DNA of 64,000 bases, from contig NZ_CP021108.1 in the NCBI RefSeq assembly GCF_002119685.1, forward strand, positions 3,038,001 to 3,102,000, read 5' to 3'. Shown here piece after piece: positions 49,575 to 58,524 of this stretch. Each line of letters begins with the position of its first letter. Positions within the stretch are counted from its first letter, which is position 1. A program made the translations under genes and the position numbers. The notes beneath the pieces were generated by a model. That model was not told the DNA's origin. It worked only from the letters and a program-made list of their open reading frames with translations, and made no database searches. The stretch comes from Bordetella genomosp. 8. Lineage in GTDB: Bacteria > Pseudomonadota > Gammaproteobacteria > Burkholderiales > Burkholderiaceae_B.

Positions 49575-51292
49575 GAGGCCACCGTATCCCGTTCGATTTT
49601 CCAGAGCTTGATCGCGTATTCGCGCAGCTTGTTCTTCTGCACCTTGCTGCTGCCCGTCATGCCGATGTGCTCGAAGGTATCCACCAGCGCCATATAGCGC
49701 GGGACCTTGAAGTTGGCGCAACGCGTCTTGCACCAGGCCAGCAGTTCTTCGCAACTGCCTTGCTGGCCGGGCTTGAGCAGGACGAAGGCGCCGGCGACTT
49801 CGCCCAGGCGGGCGTCGGGCACGCCTATCACCTGCGCCATCTGGACCGCGGGATGGCCATGCAGGATTTCTTCCACTTCCGCCGGGGCGACGTTTTCGCC
49901 GCCCACGCGGAACATGTCCTTCAGCCGGCCCACCATGCGCGTGCGGCCGTCGGCGCGCTGCTCGCCCAAATCGCCGGTGCGCAGCCAGCCGTCTTCCGTG
50001 AAGGCGCGCGCCGTGGCGTCGGGCAGGTTGTAGTAGCCGCGCATGACGTTCCACCCACGCACCTGGATCTCGCCCCGGGCTGGAGTGCCCCGGGCAGGAG
50101 TGCCCCGGGCTGGAGTGCCCTCGTTCGGGGCGCCCGTGATCGCGCCGGGCGGGATCACCACGCCGGTGTCGGGATCCGCCAGCCGCACTTCCACGCCCGG
50201 GTGCGGCAGCATATAGCCGTCGCGACGCAGTTCGAACGCATCGTCCCGATCGCTGACCAGCACGTTTGGCGACGCTTCGGATTGCCCGTAGGCGTTGCAG
50301 ACATAAGGCACCCGCATGACGTCGCGGATCTTCTGCATGACTTCGGGTCCCGCAGCGGCCCAGCCGCCCTTCAGGTGCAGGCGCTCGGGATCGAAATCGG
50401 CATGGCCCATCATCATCAGGAAGATGGTGTCGTTGCCCGAGGTCAGGGTGCAGCGCTCGGCTTCCAGCACGTCCAGCGTCTGCTTGACGTCGAACTTGGG
50501 CAGGCTCAGCAGGCAACAGCCGGTCACCAGGGTCACCAGCACCGACAAGGTGCTGCCGGCGACATGATAGAAAGGACGGATGCTGAAGTACCGGTCTTCC
50601 GCCGTCACGCCCAGCCTGCGCGCCACGGCGGCCGCGTCGCCCAGCATGTTGTGATGGCTCAGCATCACGCCCTTGGGAAAGGACGTGGTGCCCGAGGTGT
50701 ACTGCATCAGCAGCACGTCATGCGGCGTGACGGCATCGGCCAGGCTATCCAGCCGAGCATCCGGAACGTCCTTCCCGGCGGCCAGGAAGTCCGCCAGTGC
50801 CTGCACGCCGGCCGGGCAACGGCTTTCGCCCACCATGACGGCACGGCGCAGCCTGGGCAAGGCATCGCCGGGCAAGGCACGATCGATCGCCGGTTCGACC
50901 TGGCGCAACAGATCGGTGAAGTCGATGCCCAGGAACTGGTCGGCATACAGCAGCAACTTGACGTCGGCCTGCTTCAGGCAGAACTGCAGTTCCTCGAACT
51001 TGAATCGCGTGTTGACCGGCACGGTAACCGCGCCGATGGACGCGCAGGCGAAGAACGCGGCGATCCACAGGCCTGAGTTGCCCAGCATCAGCCCGACATG
51101 GTCGCCCTTGCCGATGCCGGCCGTGTGCAGGGCCGCGGCCAGGCGCCGGCTTTCCTGGCGCAATGCCGTCCAGCTCAAACGTTCGTCCGGGCCGACATAG
51201 GCCTCGTGGCGGGACCGTTCCCGTTCGGTCGCGTCCAGCACCTGTGGCAGCGTGACCGGGACCGGCACGCCTTTGTCGTCAAGCAGCCGCAT
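49571..51292 (-). CDS. AMP-forming acyl-CoA synthetase with an internal GTPAR repeat
   Basis: A 573-residue ANL ligase: A3 motif YTSGTTSFPKGVMLSHHN, A5 NAYGQSEASPN, A7-A8 region TRMVGRLKDMFRVGGENVAP, and A10 lysine in GSSKVQKNKLREYA. The loop before the GEIxVRG block carries three perfect GTPAR repeats (NEGTPARGTPARGTPARGE) that I do not know from relatives; the DNA is three 15-bp units. It overlaps the preceding enoyl-CoA hydratase by 14 bases and the lyase-like gene by four. It should activate the acid delivered by the Bug protein of this operon. Confidence 0.87.
   Translation of the reverse strand: MRLLDDKGVPVPVTLPQVLDATERERSRHEAYVGPDERLSWTALRQESRRLAAALHTAGIGKGDHVGLMLGNSGLWIAAFFACASIGAVTVPVNTRFKFEELQFCLKQADVKLLLYADQFLGIDFTDLLRQVEPAIDRALPGDALPRLRRAVMVGESRCPAGVQALADFLAAGKDVPDARLDSLADAVTPHDVLLMQYTSGTTSFPKGVMLSHHNMLGDAAAVARRLGVTAEDRYFSIRPFYHVAGSTLSVLVTLVTGCCLLSLPKFDVKQTLDVLEAERCTLTSGNDTIFLMMMGHADFDPERLHLKGGWAAAGPEVMQKIRDVMRVPYVCNAYGQSEASPNVLVSDRDDAFELRRDGYMLPHPGVEVRLADPDTGVVIPPGAITGAPNEGTPARGTPARGTPARGEIQVRGWNVMRGYYNLPDATARAFTEDGWLRTGDLGEQRADGRTRMVGRLKDMFRVGGENVAPAEVEEILHGHPAVQMAQVIGVPDARLGEVAGAFVLLKPGQQGSCEELLAWCKTRCANFKVPRYMALVDTFEHIGMTGSSKVQKNKLREYAIKLWKIERDTVAS
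50073..50117. repeat. Three 15-bp tandem repeats inside the ligase gene
   Basis: Units of ccccgggctggagtg, the middle one with a single t-to-a change, encode GTPAR in the minus-strand gene. Near identity implies recent duplication and possible length polymorphism. Confidence 0.85.
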
Positions 51293-52079
51293 CGCCTTTC
51301 TCCTGGACCGCGTCGGGCTTCCTGCCGAAGCCGGAAATTGCCTTCCGCCAGTCGCTGTGCCGCAGGTTCTGTTGGATGGCCACCAGCTCGATCGCCATCG
51401 CGCCTTCGCGCGTCGTATCCAGCCCGTCGTCGATGCATTGCTTGGTCAGCTGCACGGTGAGCGGATTGGCGGCGGCGATGCGCTCGGCCATGCCGGCGAT
51501 GGCGGCGTCGAACGCCTGTGGTTCGTAGACGTGATTGACCAGGCCCAGGCGCAGCGCTTCCTGCGCGTCCACGGTCCTGCCGGTGAACAGCAGTTCCTTG
51601 GCCATGCGGCGGCCGACGATGCGCGGCAGGCGCTGGGTGGCGCCCACCGTGCCCCAGCCGACTTCGGGATACTTGAAGGCGGCTTCCGAGGTCGCCAGCA
51701 CGAAGTCGCAGGCCGCGGCGATCTCGCATCCCGAGCCGAAGGCCGCGCCGTGCACGGCGGCGATCAGGGGCTTGGACATCGCTTCCAGCGCGGCATAGGC
51801 GGTGAATCCGTCCACGCGGCGCGCCACCATTTCGGCGGGACTCATGCCTTGCCTCTCCTTCAGGTCGGCGCCGGCGCAGAACGCCACGCCCCGCGCCCGC
51901 AGCACGATGACGCGTACGGCCGCGCTGGCCTCCAGCGCCTCGCAGGCCGCCGTCAGCTCATGGCACATGCGCAGGTTCAGCGCGTTGCGGCTATCCGGGC
52001 GGTTCAGCCATAGCGTGGCGATCCCGGTGGTCTCCTGCAGGTCCAGCTGCAGGGTGTCGAATGCGGGTAGCGTGCTCAT
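51279..52079 (-). CDS. Enoyl-CoA hydratase/isomerase family protein (1)
   Basis: A 266-residue crotonase. The oxyanion-hole blocks are VAFCAGADLKERQ and GAAFGSGCEIAAACDFVLAT, with the catalytic glutamate region FKYPEVGWGTVGATQRLPRI. It is likely a 2-enoyl-CoA hydratase acting on the product of the adjacent ligase. It begins 9 bases after the Bug stop and overlaps the ligase gene by 14 bases. The acidic residue in EVGWG is retained; specificity cannot be told from sequence. Confidence 0.86.
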   Translation of the reverse strand: MSTLPAFDTLQLDLQETTGIATLWLNRPDSRNALNLRMCHELTAACEALEASAAVRVIVLRARGVAFCAGADLKERQGMSPAEMVARRVDGFTAYAALEAMSKPLIAAVHGAAFGSGCEIAAACDFVLATSEAAFKYPEVGWGTVGATQRLPRIVGRRMAKELLFTGRTVDAQEALRLGLVNHVYEPQAFDAAIAGMAERIAAANPLTVQLTKQCIDDGLDTTREGAMAIELVAIQQNLRHSDWRKAISGFGRKPDAVQEKGDAAA

Positions 52080-52088
52080 TGCTGTCCT

Positions 52089-53153
52089 TCAATCCTGTAG
52101 TTTCATTCCGGTGGCCTTCACCAGCTCGGCCAGTTGCTTGCCGTCGGCGCGGATGTAATCGGTGGCCTGCTGCTTCTGCTGCGGCATCGGGATCGCGTTC
52201 TGCGCGGCGAGGATTTTCCGGAACTCCGGTCGGTCCTGCACCGTCTTCAGCGCGCTCGCCAATTTGTCCACCACGGCAGCCGGCGTGCCGGCCGGTACGG
52301 CCAGGCTGTACCAGCTGCCGGATACCATCTCGGGCAGCCCCGCTTCCGCGAAGGTCGGCACGTCCGGCAGGTCGGGCGACCGCTCCTTGTTCGCATAGGC
52401 CAGCGCGCGCAGCTTGCCCGACTTGATGAACGGCAGGACCGCGGAGATGTTCAGCAGCCCGACCGGCACCGTGCCGGCCACCATGTCGTTGACGGCCGGC
52501 GCGGCGCCCTTGTAGGGCACGTGCACCAGATCCACCTTGGCGTAGTACTTGAACATCTCCGCCGCGATGTGCGGCGAGCTGCCCATGCCGGCGGAGGCAT
52601 AGTTCAGTTTCCCCGGCTGCGATTTCGCCAGGGCGATGAATGCCTTCAGGTCCCGCGCGGGGACCGACGGGTAGACCGTCAGGATGTTGGGCACATTGGC
52701 CACCATGCCGACAAATTCGAAGTCCTCGATGCCTTTGTAGGGCACCTTGGTCGCCGTGGGCGTGACCGTGTGCGCGGCCGCCGTACCGAGCAGCAAGGTA
52801 TAGCCGTCGGGCGCGGCCTTCGCCACGTAGGCCGCGCCTATGCTGGCGCCGCCGCCCGGCTTGTTTTCGACGATGACCGATTGGCCCAGGGTTTCGCCCA
52901 GCTCCTTGGCCAGCGCCCGCCCGAGCAGGTCGGCGGGGCCGCCGACTGCGTAGGGATTGACCAGCACGATGGCATGCGAGGGATAGGCATCGGCCGCGCT
53001 CGCGGCAGGCAGCAGCAGGCTGAACGCCGCCGCCGCGAGCGACGCGCGCCAAGCCGCCCGCAGCGCGGTGGGCAGCGGACGCCCCGGCGATGCCGGGAGC
53101 GACTTCCGGAGCGGGCCCGGCGCTGCCGGCGGGATAAGGCGGGGCGTGTTCAT
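52089..53153 (-). CDS. Bug-family binding protein (CoA operon)
   Basis: A 354-residue Bug protein with a long N-terminus (about 50 residues) leading to a signal ending PAASAAD. The first block is divergent, AIVLVNPYAVGGPADLLGRA, in place of the usual VPFPPGGxxD, while VIVENKPGGGASIGAAYV, APDGYTLLLGTA, LVHVPYKGAAPAVNDMVAGT and PDVPTFAEAGLPEM are standard. AAAGGAG lies about 6 bases before ATG 53153. It is placed mid-operon after a CoA-transferase and before an enoyl-CoA hydratase. Its altered pocket suggests a ligand unlike those of its paralogues. Confidence 0.86.
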   Translation of the reverse strand: MNTPRLIPPAAPGPLRKSLPASPGRPLPTALRAAWRASLAAAAFSLLLPAASAADAYPSHAIVLVNPYAVGGPADLLGRALAKELGETLGQSVIVENKPGGGASIGAAYVAKAAPDGYTLLLGTAAAHTVTPTATKVPYKGIEDFEFVGMVANVPNILTVYPSVPARDLKAFIALAKSQPGKLNYASAGMGSSPHIAAEMFKYYAKVDLVHVPYKGAAPAVNDMVAGTVPVGLLNISAVLPFIKSGKLRALAYANKERSPDLPDVPTFAEAGLPEMVSGSWYSLAVPAGTPAAVVDKLASALKTVQDRPEFRKILAAQNAIPMPQQKQQATDYIRADGKQLAELVKATGMKLQD

Positions 53154-53214
53154 TTCTGTCTCCTTTGTGCTTATCGGCTCGCGGTCCACCGCGCGCTCGG
53201 TTCCAATCTCGGTG

Positions 53215-54411
53215 CTAGACCGCGCCGGCGCCGCGCAGGCTGGCGATCTGGCCGTCGTCCAGGCCCAGCTTTTCGCGCAGCACTTCGTCGGTATGCTCGC
53301 CCAGCAGCGGCGGCCGGCCCACCCGCGGATCGTCCATGCCGTCGAAACGCAGCGGCACACGCAAAGCCGGAAAGCGGCCGATCAGCGGGTGTTCGAATTC
53401 CTGCACCATGCCGCGCGCGGCCACGTGCTCGTTGGCCAATACCTCGTCCACCTGCAGGATGGGGCCGGCGGGCACGCCCGCCGCATCGCAGCGGCGGCAC
53501 AGCTCGTCCCGGTCCAGCCGGCGTATCGCCTGCTGCAGGCCGGCCATGATTTCCTCGCGCCGCGCCAGGCGATCGGCATTGCGCGCCAGGGCGGGGTCGG
53601 CGGCCCAGGCCTCCAGGCCCAGCAGGTTGCAGAGCGGCGCCCAATGCTGGTCGCTGCCCGTGATCTGCACCCATTTGCCGTCCGCGCACATGAATGCCGC
53701 CGACGGGATGCGGCCGGGATGCTCGGTGCCCAGGCGCTCCGGCACCTCGCCCAGCGTGAACCAGCGCGCGGCGGCGAGGGACAGCAGCCCCACCTGCCCG
53801 TCGAACATGGAAAAGTCCACGTGGCAGCCCCGCCCGGTCTTCTCGCGCCCCGCCAGGGCGGAAAGGATGGCAATGCATACCCACAGGCCCGAGCTCAGGT
53901 CCGCCACCGGCAGGCCTGGCTTGACCGGGCCGCCCCCCCGCTCGCCGGTCAGGCTCATGATGCCGCACATGGCCTGGAACACCGTGTCGTAGCCCTTGCG
54001 CTTCGCATACGGACCGGTTTCCCCGAAACCCGTGCAACTGACGTGGACCAGGCGGTCGTTCAGTGGCGCGAGCGCCGCATGGTCCAGGCCGTATTTCTTC
54101 AGTGTCCCGACCGGAAAGTTTTCCAGCAGCACGTCCGCCTGAGCCGCCAGGCGCCGCACCACGTCCTGGCCTTGCGCGGAACGCAGGTTGACCGTGATCG
54201 AACGCTTGCTGCGATTGAAGGCCATGTAATAGGCCGACACCCTGCCCCCCTCGCCCTGCACCACCGGTTCGAAATCGCGCGTCTCGTCGCCGCTGCCGGG
54301 CTGTTCGACCTTGATCACCTCCGCGCCCAGTTCCGCCAGGATCATGGACGCGAATGGACATGCCAGCACGCGCGACAGGTCCAGGATGGTGATGCCTTCC
54401 AGCGGTCTCAT
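53215..54411 (-). CDS. Class III CoA-transferase (CaiB/BaiF family) 1
   Basis: A 398-residue CaiB/BaiF protein. The N-terminal Rossmann-like core begins LEGITILDLSRVLACPFASM, with VIKVEQPGSGDETR and NRSKRSITVNLRSAQGQDVV. The catalytic aspartate context is KGYDTVFQAMCGIMSLTG. It moves CoA between carboxylates without ATP. Its start overlaps the upstream enoyl-CoA hydratase stop by four bases. A plus-strand paralogue at 56254 lies across the divergent promoter. The pair suggests that donor and acceptor steps of one pathway are split between the two transcripts. Confidence 0.86.
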   Translation of the reverse strand: MRPLEGITILDLSRVLACPFASMILAELGAEVIKVEQPGSGDETRDFEPVVQGEGGRVSAYYMAFNRSKRSITVNLRSAQGQDVVRRLAAQADVLLENFPVGTLKKYGLDHAALAPLNDRLVHVSCTGFGETGPYAKRKGYDTVFQAMCGIMSLTGERGGGPVKPGLPVADLSSGLWVCIAILSALAGREKTGRGCHVDFSMFDGQVGLLSLAAARWFTLGEVPERLGTEHPGRIPSAAFMCADGKWVQITGSDQHWAPLCNLLGLEAWAADPALARNADRLARREEIMAGLQQAIRRLDRDELCRRCDAAGVPAGPILQVDEVLANEHVAARGMVQEFEHPLIGRFPALRVPLRFDGMDDPRVGRPPLLGEHTDEVLREKLGLDDGQIASLRGAGAV

Positions 54412-55139
54412 GCCTTGTCCTTGCGAAAGCCGCGCATCATGACGTTGGCGTCGCGGCCGACTTCCAGCGCCTGGGCCAGGCCCAGGTCGGCCGCGCGGTG
54501 GAAAGCGCGCTTGGTCGTGGCCATGGCGATGGGACTCCAGCCGGCTACCTTGCGCGCCAGTTCCAGGGCCGTGTCGACGACCTGTTCATCGGGGACGACG
54601 CGGTTGCACAGGCCCCAGGCCTTGGCCGCATTGCCGTCCAGCGGCTCGGCCAGCGCGACCAGCTCGAAGGCCTGCTTGCGGCCCAGCTGGCGCACGAGAT
54701 TGGCCATCACCACCGCGGCGACGATGCCGTGCTTGAGTTCCGGGTAGCCGAAGCGCACGGTTTCCGACATCACGCACATGTCGCAGGCGATGGCCAGGCC
54801 GGCGCCGCCGCCCAGGGCGTTACCGCGCACGGCCGAGATCACCGGCTTATTCATCTGCGAGAACACCAGGTGCAGGCTGGTGGTCAGGTCGGCGCGGGCG
54901 CTGACCGCCTGTGGATCCTGAGGAGTCAAGGCGGAGAACTCTGTGGTATCGGCGCCCGCGCAGAACGATTTGCCCGCGCCGGTCAGCACCACGGCATTGA
55001 TGCCGTCGGCGCGGTCGGCGTCGCGCAAGCCGTCCAGCAGCTCCTGGGTCAGGCGCGTATTGAGGGCATTGTGCTTCTCCGGTCGGTTCAGCGTCAGGAT
55101 GCGTACCGCGTCGCGGTCTTCGATGAGCAGGTGTTCCAT
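54408..55139 (-). CDS. Enoyl-CoA hydratase/isomerase family protein (2)
   Basis: A 243-residue crotonase, shorter than the first. It has KSFCAGADTTEFSAL and GNALGGGAGLAIACDMCVMS for the oxyanion hole, with FGYPELKHGIVAAVVMANLV where the second glutamate would lie; that position is hydrophobic, so isomerase, thioesterase or decarboxylase activity is also possible. It starts 87 bases after the nitronate monooxygenase gene and overlaps the CoA-transferase by four bases. Confidence 0.84.
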   Translation of the reverse strand: MEHLLIEDRDAVRILTLNRPEKHNALNTRLTQELLDGLRDADRADGINAVVLTGAGKSFCAGADTTEFSALTPQDPQAVSARADLTTSLHLVFSQMNKPVISAVRGNALGGGAGLAIACDMCVMSETVRFGYPELKHGIVAAVVMANLVRQLGRKQAFELVALAEPLDGNAAKAWGLCNRVVPDEQVVDTALELARKVAGWSPIAMATTKRAFHRAADLGLAQALEVGRDANVMMRGFRKDKA

Positions 55140-55226
55140 AGGGTTTGCCAGTGTGGTCCTCGGTCGGTATGCCGCCGGTCTCGGGTCTAAGGTCTCGGGT
55201 CTTTCCGCGTCGGGAAGGTGGCGGGT

Positions 55227-56177
55227 TCAGCGGGCCATGGCGTGCAGCCTTTCCGTGGCCTGGGCCAGCTCGCGCACCAGGCGCTCCATCACGGCGGCCG
55301 CTGGCTCGATGCGCGAAACCAATCCCGCCGATTGTCCGAGCTCCACCTTGCCCCATTCGACATCGCCATCCAGCGCCGCCTGCTTGAGCGTGCTCTTCTT
55401 GAACAGGGCCAGGTATTCGTCCTGGTCCACGCGGTCGCGCTCGGCGTCGAAAATCGCCTGCGCGAATGCGTTGCGCAGGCCGCGTATCGGCAGGTCGCGG
55501 CGCCCCACCAGGGCGGTGTCGTGGACGTCCGCTGCCAGCACCGCCGCCTTGTAGTTGGCGTGTACGGTCGCTTCTTCGGTCAGCAGGAATCGCGTGCCCA
55601 GCTGCGCGGCGTCGGCGCCCAGGGCCAGCATGGCGGCAATGCCCCAGCCGTCGGCCACGCCGCCGCTGGCGATCACCGGGATCGACACTTCCTGCAGGAC
55701 GCGCCGCACGGTAACCAGGGTGGTCACCTCGCTGGCCGGTGGATGCCCGCCGGCTTCGGCGCCCACCACCACCAGGGCATCGACGCCCGCCGCCGCGGCC
55801 TTGCGGGCGTGCTCCAGCGAGGCAACGACGTGTATCCACTTCGCGCCCATGTCATGGAACCTGGGCAGGTGCGCCTTGGGACTGCCTTGCGAGGCGATCA
55901 CCACCGGCACGCGCCCGTTGTGCATTGCATCGAGAATCTCGGCGGCGCCCTGTCGATAGAGCGGAATATTGACCGCATAGGGTTTGTCGGTGCCGGCGGC
56001 GAGCTCGGCAAGCACGCGCACGAAGTCGTCCTGCCTCAACGGGCCGGCTGCCAGCACACCCAGGCCCCCCGCGTTGGAAACGGCCGCGGGCAAGGCGGCG
56101 CTGGACGAGGCCCAGCTCATGCCCGCCTGCACGATGGGATGCTCGATGCCGAGCAAGTCGGTGATTCTTGTGCGCAT
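55227..56177 (-). CDS. Nitronate monooxygenase/2-nitropropane dioxygenase family flavoprotein
   Basis: A 316-residue FMN TIM-barrel enzyme. Blocks GIEHPIVQAGMSWASSSALP-like at the N-terminus (PAAVSNAGGLGVLAAG), VVVGAEAGGHPPASEVTTLV and PVIASGGVADGWGIAAMLAL match NMO proteins; the histidine in EAGGHPP is the usual base. In catabolic clusters such proteins may act as enoyl-CoA reductase- or monooxygenase-like flavoenzymes rather than on nitronates. It is the first gene of the long minus-strand operon, reading out from the divergent promoter that holds the inverted repeat. Confidence 0.83.
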   Translation of the reverse strand: MRTRITDLLGIEHPIVQAGMSWASSSAALPAAVSNAGGLGVLAAGPLRQDDFVRVLAELAAGTDKPYAVNIPLYRQGAAEILDAMHNGRVPVVIASQGSPKAHLPRFHDMGAKWIHVVASLEHARKAAAAGVDALVVVGAEAGGHPPASEVTTLVTVRRVLQEVSIPVIASGGVADGWGIAAMLALGADAAQLGTRFLLTEEATVHANYKAAVLAADVHDTALVGRRDLPIRGLRNAFAQAIFDAERDRVDQDEYLALFKKSTLKQAALDGDVEWGKVELGQSAGLVSRIEPAAAVMERLVRELAQATERLHAMAR

Positions 56178-56198
56178 GGCCCTGGCTAAGGATCAAAG

Positions 56199-56238
56199 TA
56201 GTTGATAAACTAAACTAACTAGTGGACAAAATCAACTA
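56199..56238. promoter_or_regulatory. Inverted repeat TAGTTGAT-N24-ATCAACTA, probable MarR operator
   Basis: Perfect 8-bp arms lie in the 76-bp promoter shared by the minus-strand operon and the plus-strand CoA-transferase. The left arm also forms a short dyad, TAGTT-GATA-AACTA. The MarR gene ending that operon is the natural candidate binder; this is inferred from position and symmetry. Confidence 0.6.
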
Positions 56239-56253
56239 TCCGAGAAAGTCGGC

Positions 56254-57537
56254 ATGAAGAAAACGGAGACAGCGGCGACGGACGCCGACATGGCCCTGCC
56301 CTTGGCCGGCGTACGCGTGGTCGACCTGACGTCGGCGGTGGTCGGGCCGTATTGCACGCAGGTTCTGGCCGACTATGGCGCGGACGTCATCAAGGTGGAA
56401 GAAAAGTCCGGCGACGTCATCCGCTGGATCTCCGGCAAGTCGCGCACGCCCGGCATGTCAGGCAAGTTCATGCACATGAACCGCAACAAGCGCAGCGTGT
56501 CGCTGGACCTGAAGCAGCCGGCCGGCCGCGATGCCTTGCTGAAGCTGGTGGACAGCGCCGATGTCTTCCTGCACAACATGCGCAGCGCCGCGGTGGCCCG
56601 CCTGGGATTGGACGCCGACAGCCTGCTGGCGCGGCGCGCCAACCTGCTCTATTGCGGCATCGTCGGCTTTGGCAGCGACGGCCGCTATGCCGGACGGCCG
56701 GCCTACGACTCCATCCTGCAGGGGGGCACCGCGCTGGCCAGCCTGCTGGCCGGTGCGGACGGCGAGCCGCGCTACGTGCCCTATGTCGTGATCGACCGCA
56801 CCGCCGGCCTGATGGTCGCGCACGCGCTGCTGGCCGCCTTGTTCGCGCGCCAGCGCGATGGGCGGGGCCGGGTGATCGAAGTGCCGATGTTCGAAAGCTA
56901 CGCGGGCCTGCTCCTGGGCGAGCATCTGTATGGGCATAGCTTCGACCCGCCCACCGACCGGCTGGGTGACCGGCGGCTGCTGGACGCCAATGCGCGACCG
57001 GTCCGCACGCGCGACGGACACGTCTGCATCACGACCAATACGGACGCGCAGGTGCACAAGCTGTTCGTCGCCCTGGGACGCGCGGATCTGGCGCAGGACG
57101 CGCGCTTCAGCACGTCGCTGGCGCGCATCGAGCATATTTCCGAGTTCTTCGCCATCCGCGCCGAACTGCTGGCGCGGCGCGATACCGATGAAGTCGTCGA
57201 GCTGCTGCTACGGCACGATATCCCCTGCATGCCTTGCCATACGCTGGAATCGCTGCTGGCCGATCCGCATCTGGGGGACGTCGGGCTGGTGCAACCGGGA
57301 CGGCATCCGACGCAGGGCGCGATCCGGCACATCCGGCCGACGGTCCGCATGACGGGCTATGAACCGTCCGTACGGCTGCCCGCGCCGCACATCGGCGAGC
57401 ATACCCGCGCGGTGCTTGCCGAACTGGGCTATGGACCCGAGCAGATCGCCGGACTCTACGACAGCGGCGCGGCGTACACCGCCGCCGATGCACCCCAGGG
57501 GCAAGAACCCATGACCACTCCGGAGACAAGAAAGTGA
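56254..57537 (+). CDS. Class III CoA-transferase (CaiB/BaiF family) 2
   Basis: A 427-residue CaiB/BaiF protein with LAGVRVVDLTSAVVGPYCTQ, VIKVEEKSGDVIRWI, NRNKRSVSLDLKQPAGRDAL and the catalytic-aspartate block GRPAYDSILQGGTALASLL. It is divergent from the nitronate monooxygenase operon across the TAGTTGAT inverted repeat, and its stop codon overlaps the GTG start of the following Bug gene. It probably transfers CoA to the acid bound by that Bug protein; donor unknown. Confidence 0.87.
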   Translation: MKKTETAATDADMALPLAGVRVVDLTSAVVGPYCTQVLADYGADVIKVEEKSGDVIRWISGKSRTPGMSGKFMHMNRNKRSVSLDLKQPAGRDALLKLVDSADVFLHNMRSAAVARLGLDADSLLARRANLLYCGIVGFGSDGRYAGRPAYDSILQGGTALASLLAGADGEPRYVPYVVIDRTAGLMVAHALLAALFARQRDGRGRVIEVPMFESYAGLLLGEHLYGHSFDPPTDRLGDRRLLDANARPVRTRDGHVCITTNTDAQVHKLFVALGRADLAQDARFSTSLARIEHISEFFAIRAELLARRDTDEVVELLLRHDIPCMPCHTLESLLADPHLGDVGLVQPGRHPTQGAIRHIRPTVRMTGYEPSVRLPAPHIGEHTRAVLAELGYGPEQIAGLYDSGAAYTAADAPQGQEPMTTPETRK

Positions 57538-58511
57538 TAAACCTGCAGCGCCGCCGGCTTCTGACCGCCGCCCTCCTGGCCACGGCCGCGCCTCTCGCGC
57601 GAGCCCAGGGCAGTTTTCCCGATCATCCGCCCCGCCTGATCGTCGGCTTCGCGCCCGGCGGCGGCAGCGATTTCATCGCGCGCGCCCTGGCCGCCGAAAT
57701 CGCCGGTCCCCTGGGCCAGCCGCTCATCGTCGAGAATCGGCCTGGTGCCGGCGGCGCCATCGCGGCGCGCGCCGCCGCCACGAGTCCGCCGAACGGCTAC
57801 ACCCTGTTCCTGGGCAGCGCGGCGACGTTCGTGATCAATCCCGTGCTGATGACCGACCTGCCCTACGACGCGGAAAAGGATTTCGTACCGGTGGGATCGG
57901 TGGCGCGCTTCGACTACGTGTTGATGACGCGGCCCAGCCTGCCTTACAGGACGCTGGCCGACCTGGTTGCCCACGCGAAGCAGAAGCCGGGCGAACTGAC
58001 TATCGGTTCCGCCGGCAATGGTTCGAACACGCATCTGGCCGCGGCGGCATTCCAGCAGGCAGCGGGCATCCAGCTGCGTCATATCCCCTACAAGGGCACC
58101 ACGCCGGCCCTGACTGACCTGGCGGGCGGCAATATCGACCTGCTGTTCGACTCGGTGCCCACGGTGCTCAGCCTGGTGAAGTCCGGCAAGGTGAAGGGCC
58201 TGGCCACCACGGGAAATGCGCGCGAAGCGCTGCTGCCGGAACTGCCTACCGTGATCGAAGCCGGCGTGCCGGGCTTTACCGCGAGCAACTGGTTCGCGGT
58301 GTTCGCGCCGGCGCGCACGCCGGCCGAACTGGTGGACCGGCTCAATGCGGCGATGCAAAAGGCGTTGACGGGGGCGGCATTGCGCGAGCAATTGACGTCC
58401 ACCGGCAACGTGCCATTGCCAGGCAGCCCGCAGGACCTGCGGGCGCTGGTAAACCAGGAGCGCGCTTCCTATACGAGACTGATCAAGACGTCCGGCATCA
58501 AGATCGAGTGA
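57534..58511 (+). CDS. Bug-family binding protein (paired with CoA-transferase 2)
   Basis: A 325-residue Bug protein that starts at GTG 57534 inside the stop of the preceding gene (GTGA), with GGAG 8 bases upstream. Signal to about PLARAQG, then PPRLIVGFAPGGGSDFIA, LIVENRPGAGGAIAARAA, PNGYTLFLGSA, LRHIPYKGTTPALTDLAGGN and LLPELPTVIEAGVPGF. Translational coupling to the CoA-transferase is the clearest link here between a Bug protein and one enzyme. Confidence 0.88.
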   Translation: MINLQRRRLLTAALLATAAPLARAQGSFPDHPPRLIVGFAPGGGSDFIARALAAEIAGPLGQPLIVENRPGAGGAIAARAAATSPPNGYTLFLGSAATFVINPVLMTDLPYDAEKDFVPVGSVARFDYVLMTRPSLPYRTLADLVAHAKQKPGELTIGSAGNGSNTHLAAAAFQQAAGIQLRHIPYKGTTPALTDLAGGNIDLLFDSVPTVLSLVKSGKVKGLATTGNAREALLPELPTVIEAGVPGFTASNWFAVFAPARTPAELVDRLNAAMQKALTGAALREQLTSTGNVPLPGSPQDLRALVNQERASYTRLIKTSGIKIE

Positions 58512-58524
58512 GCGCCGTCCAGGG

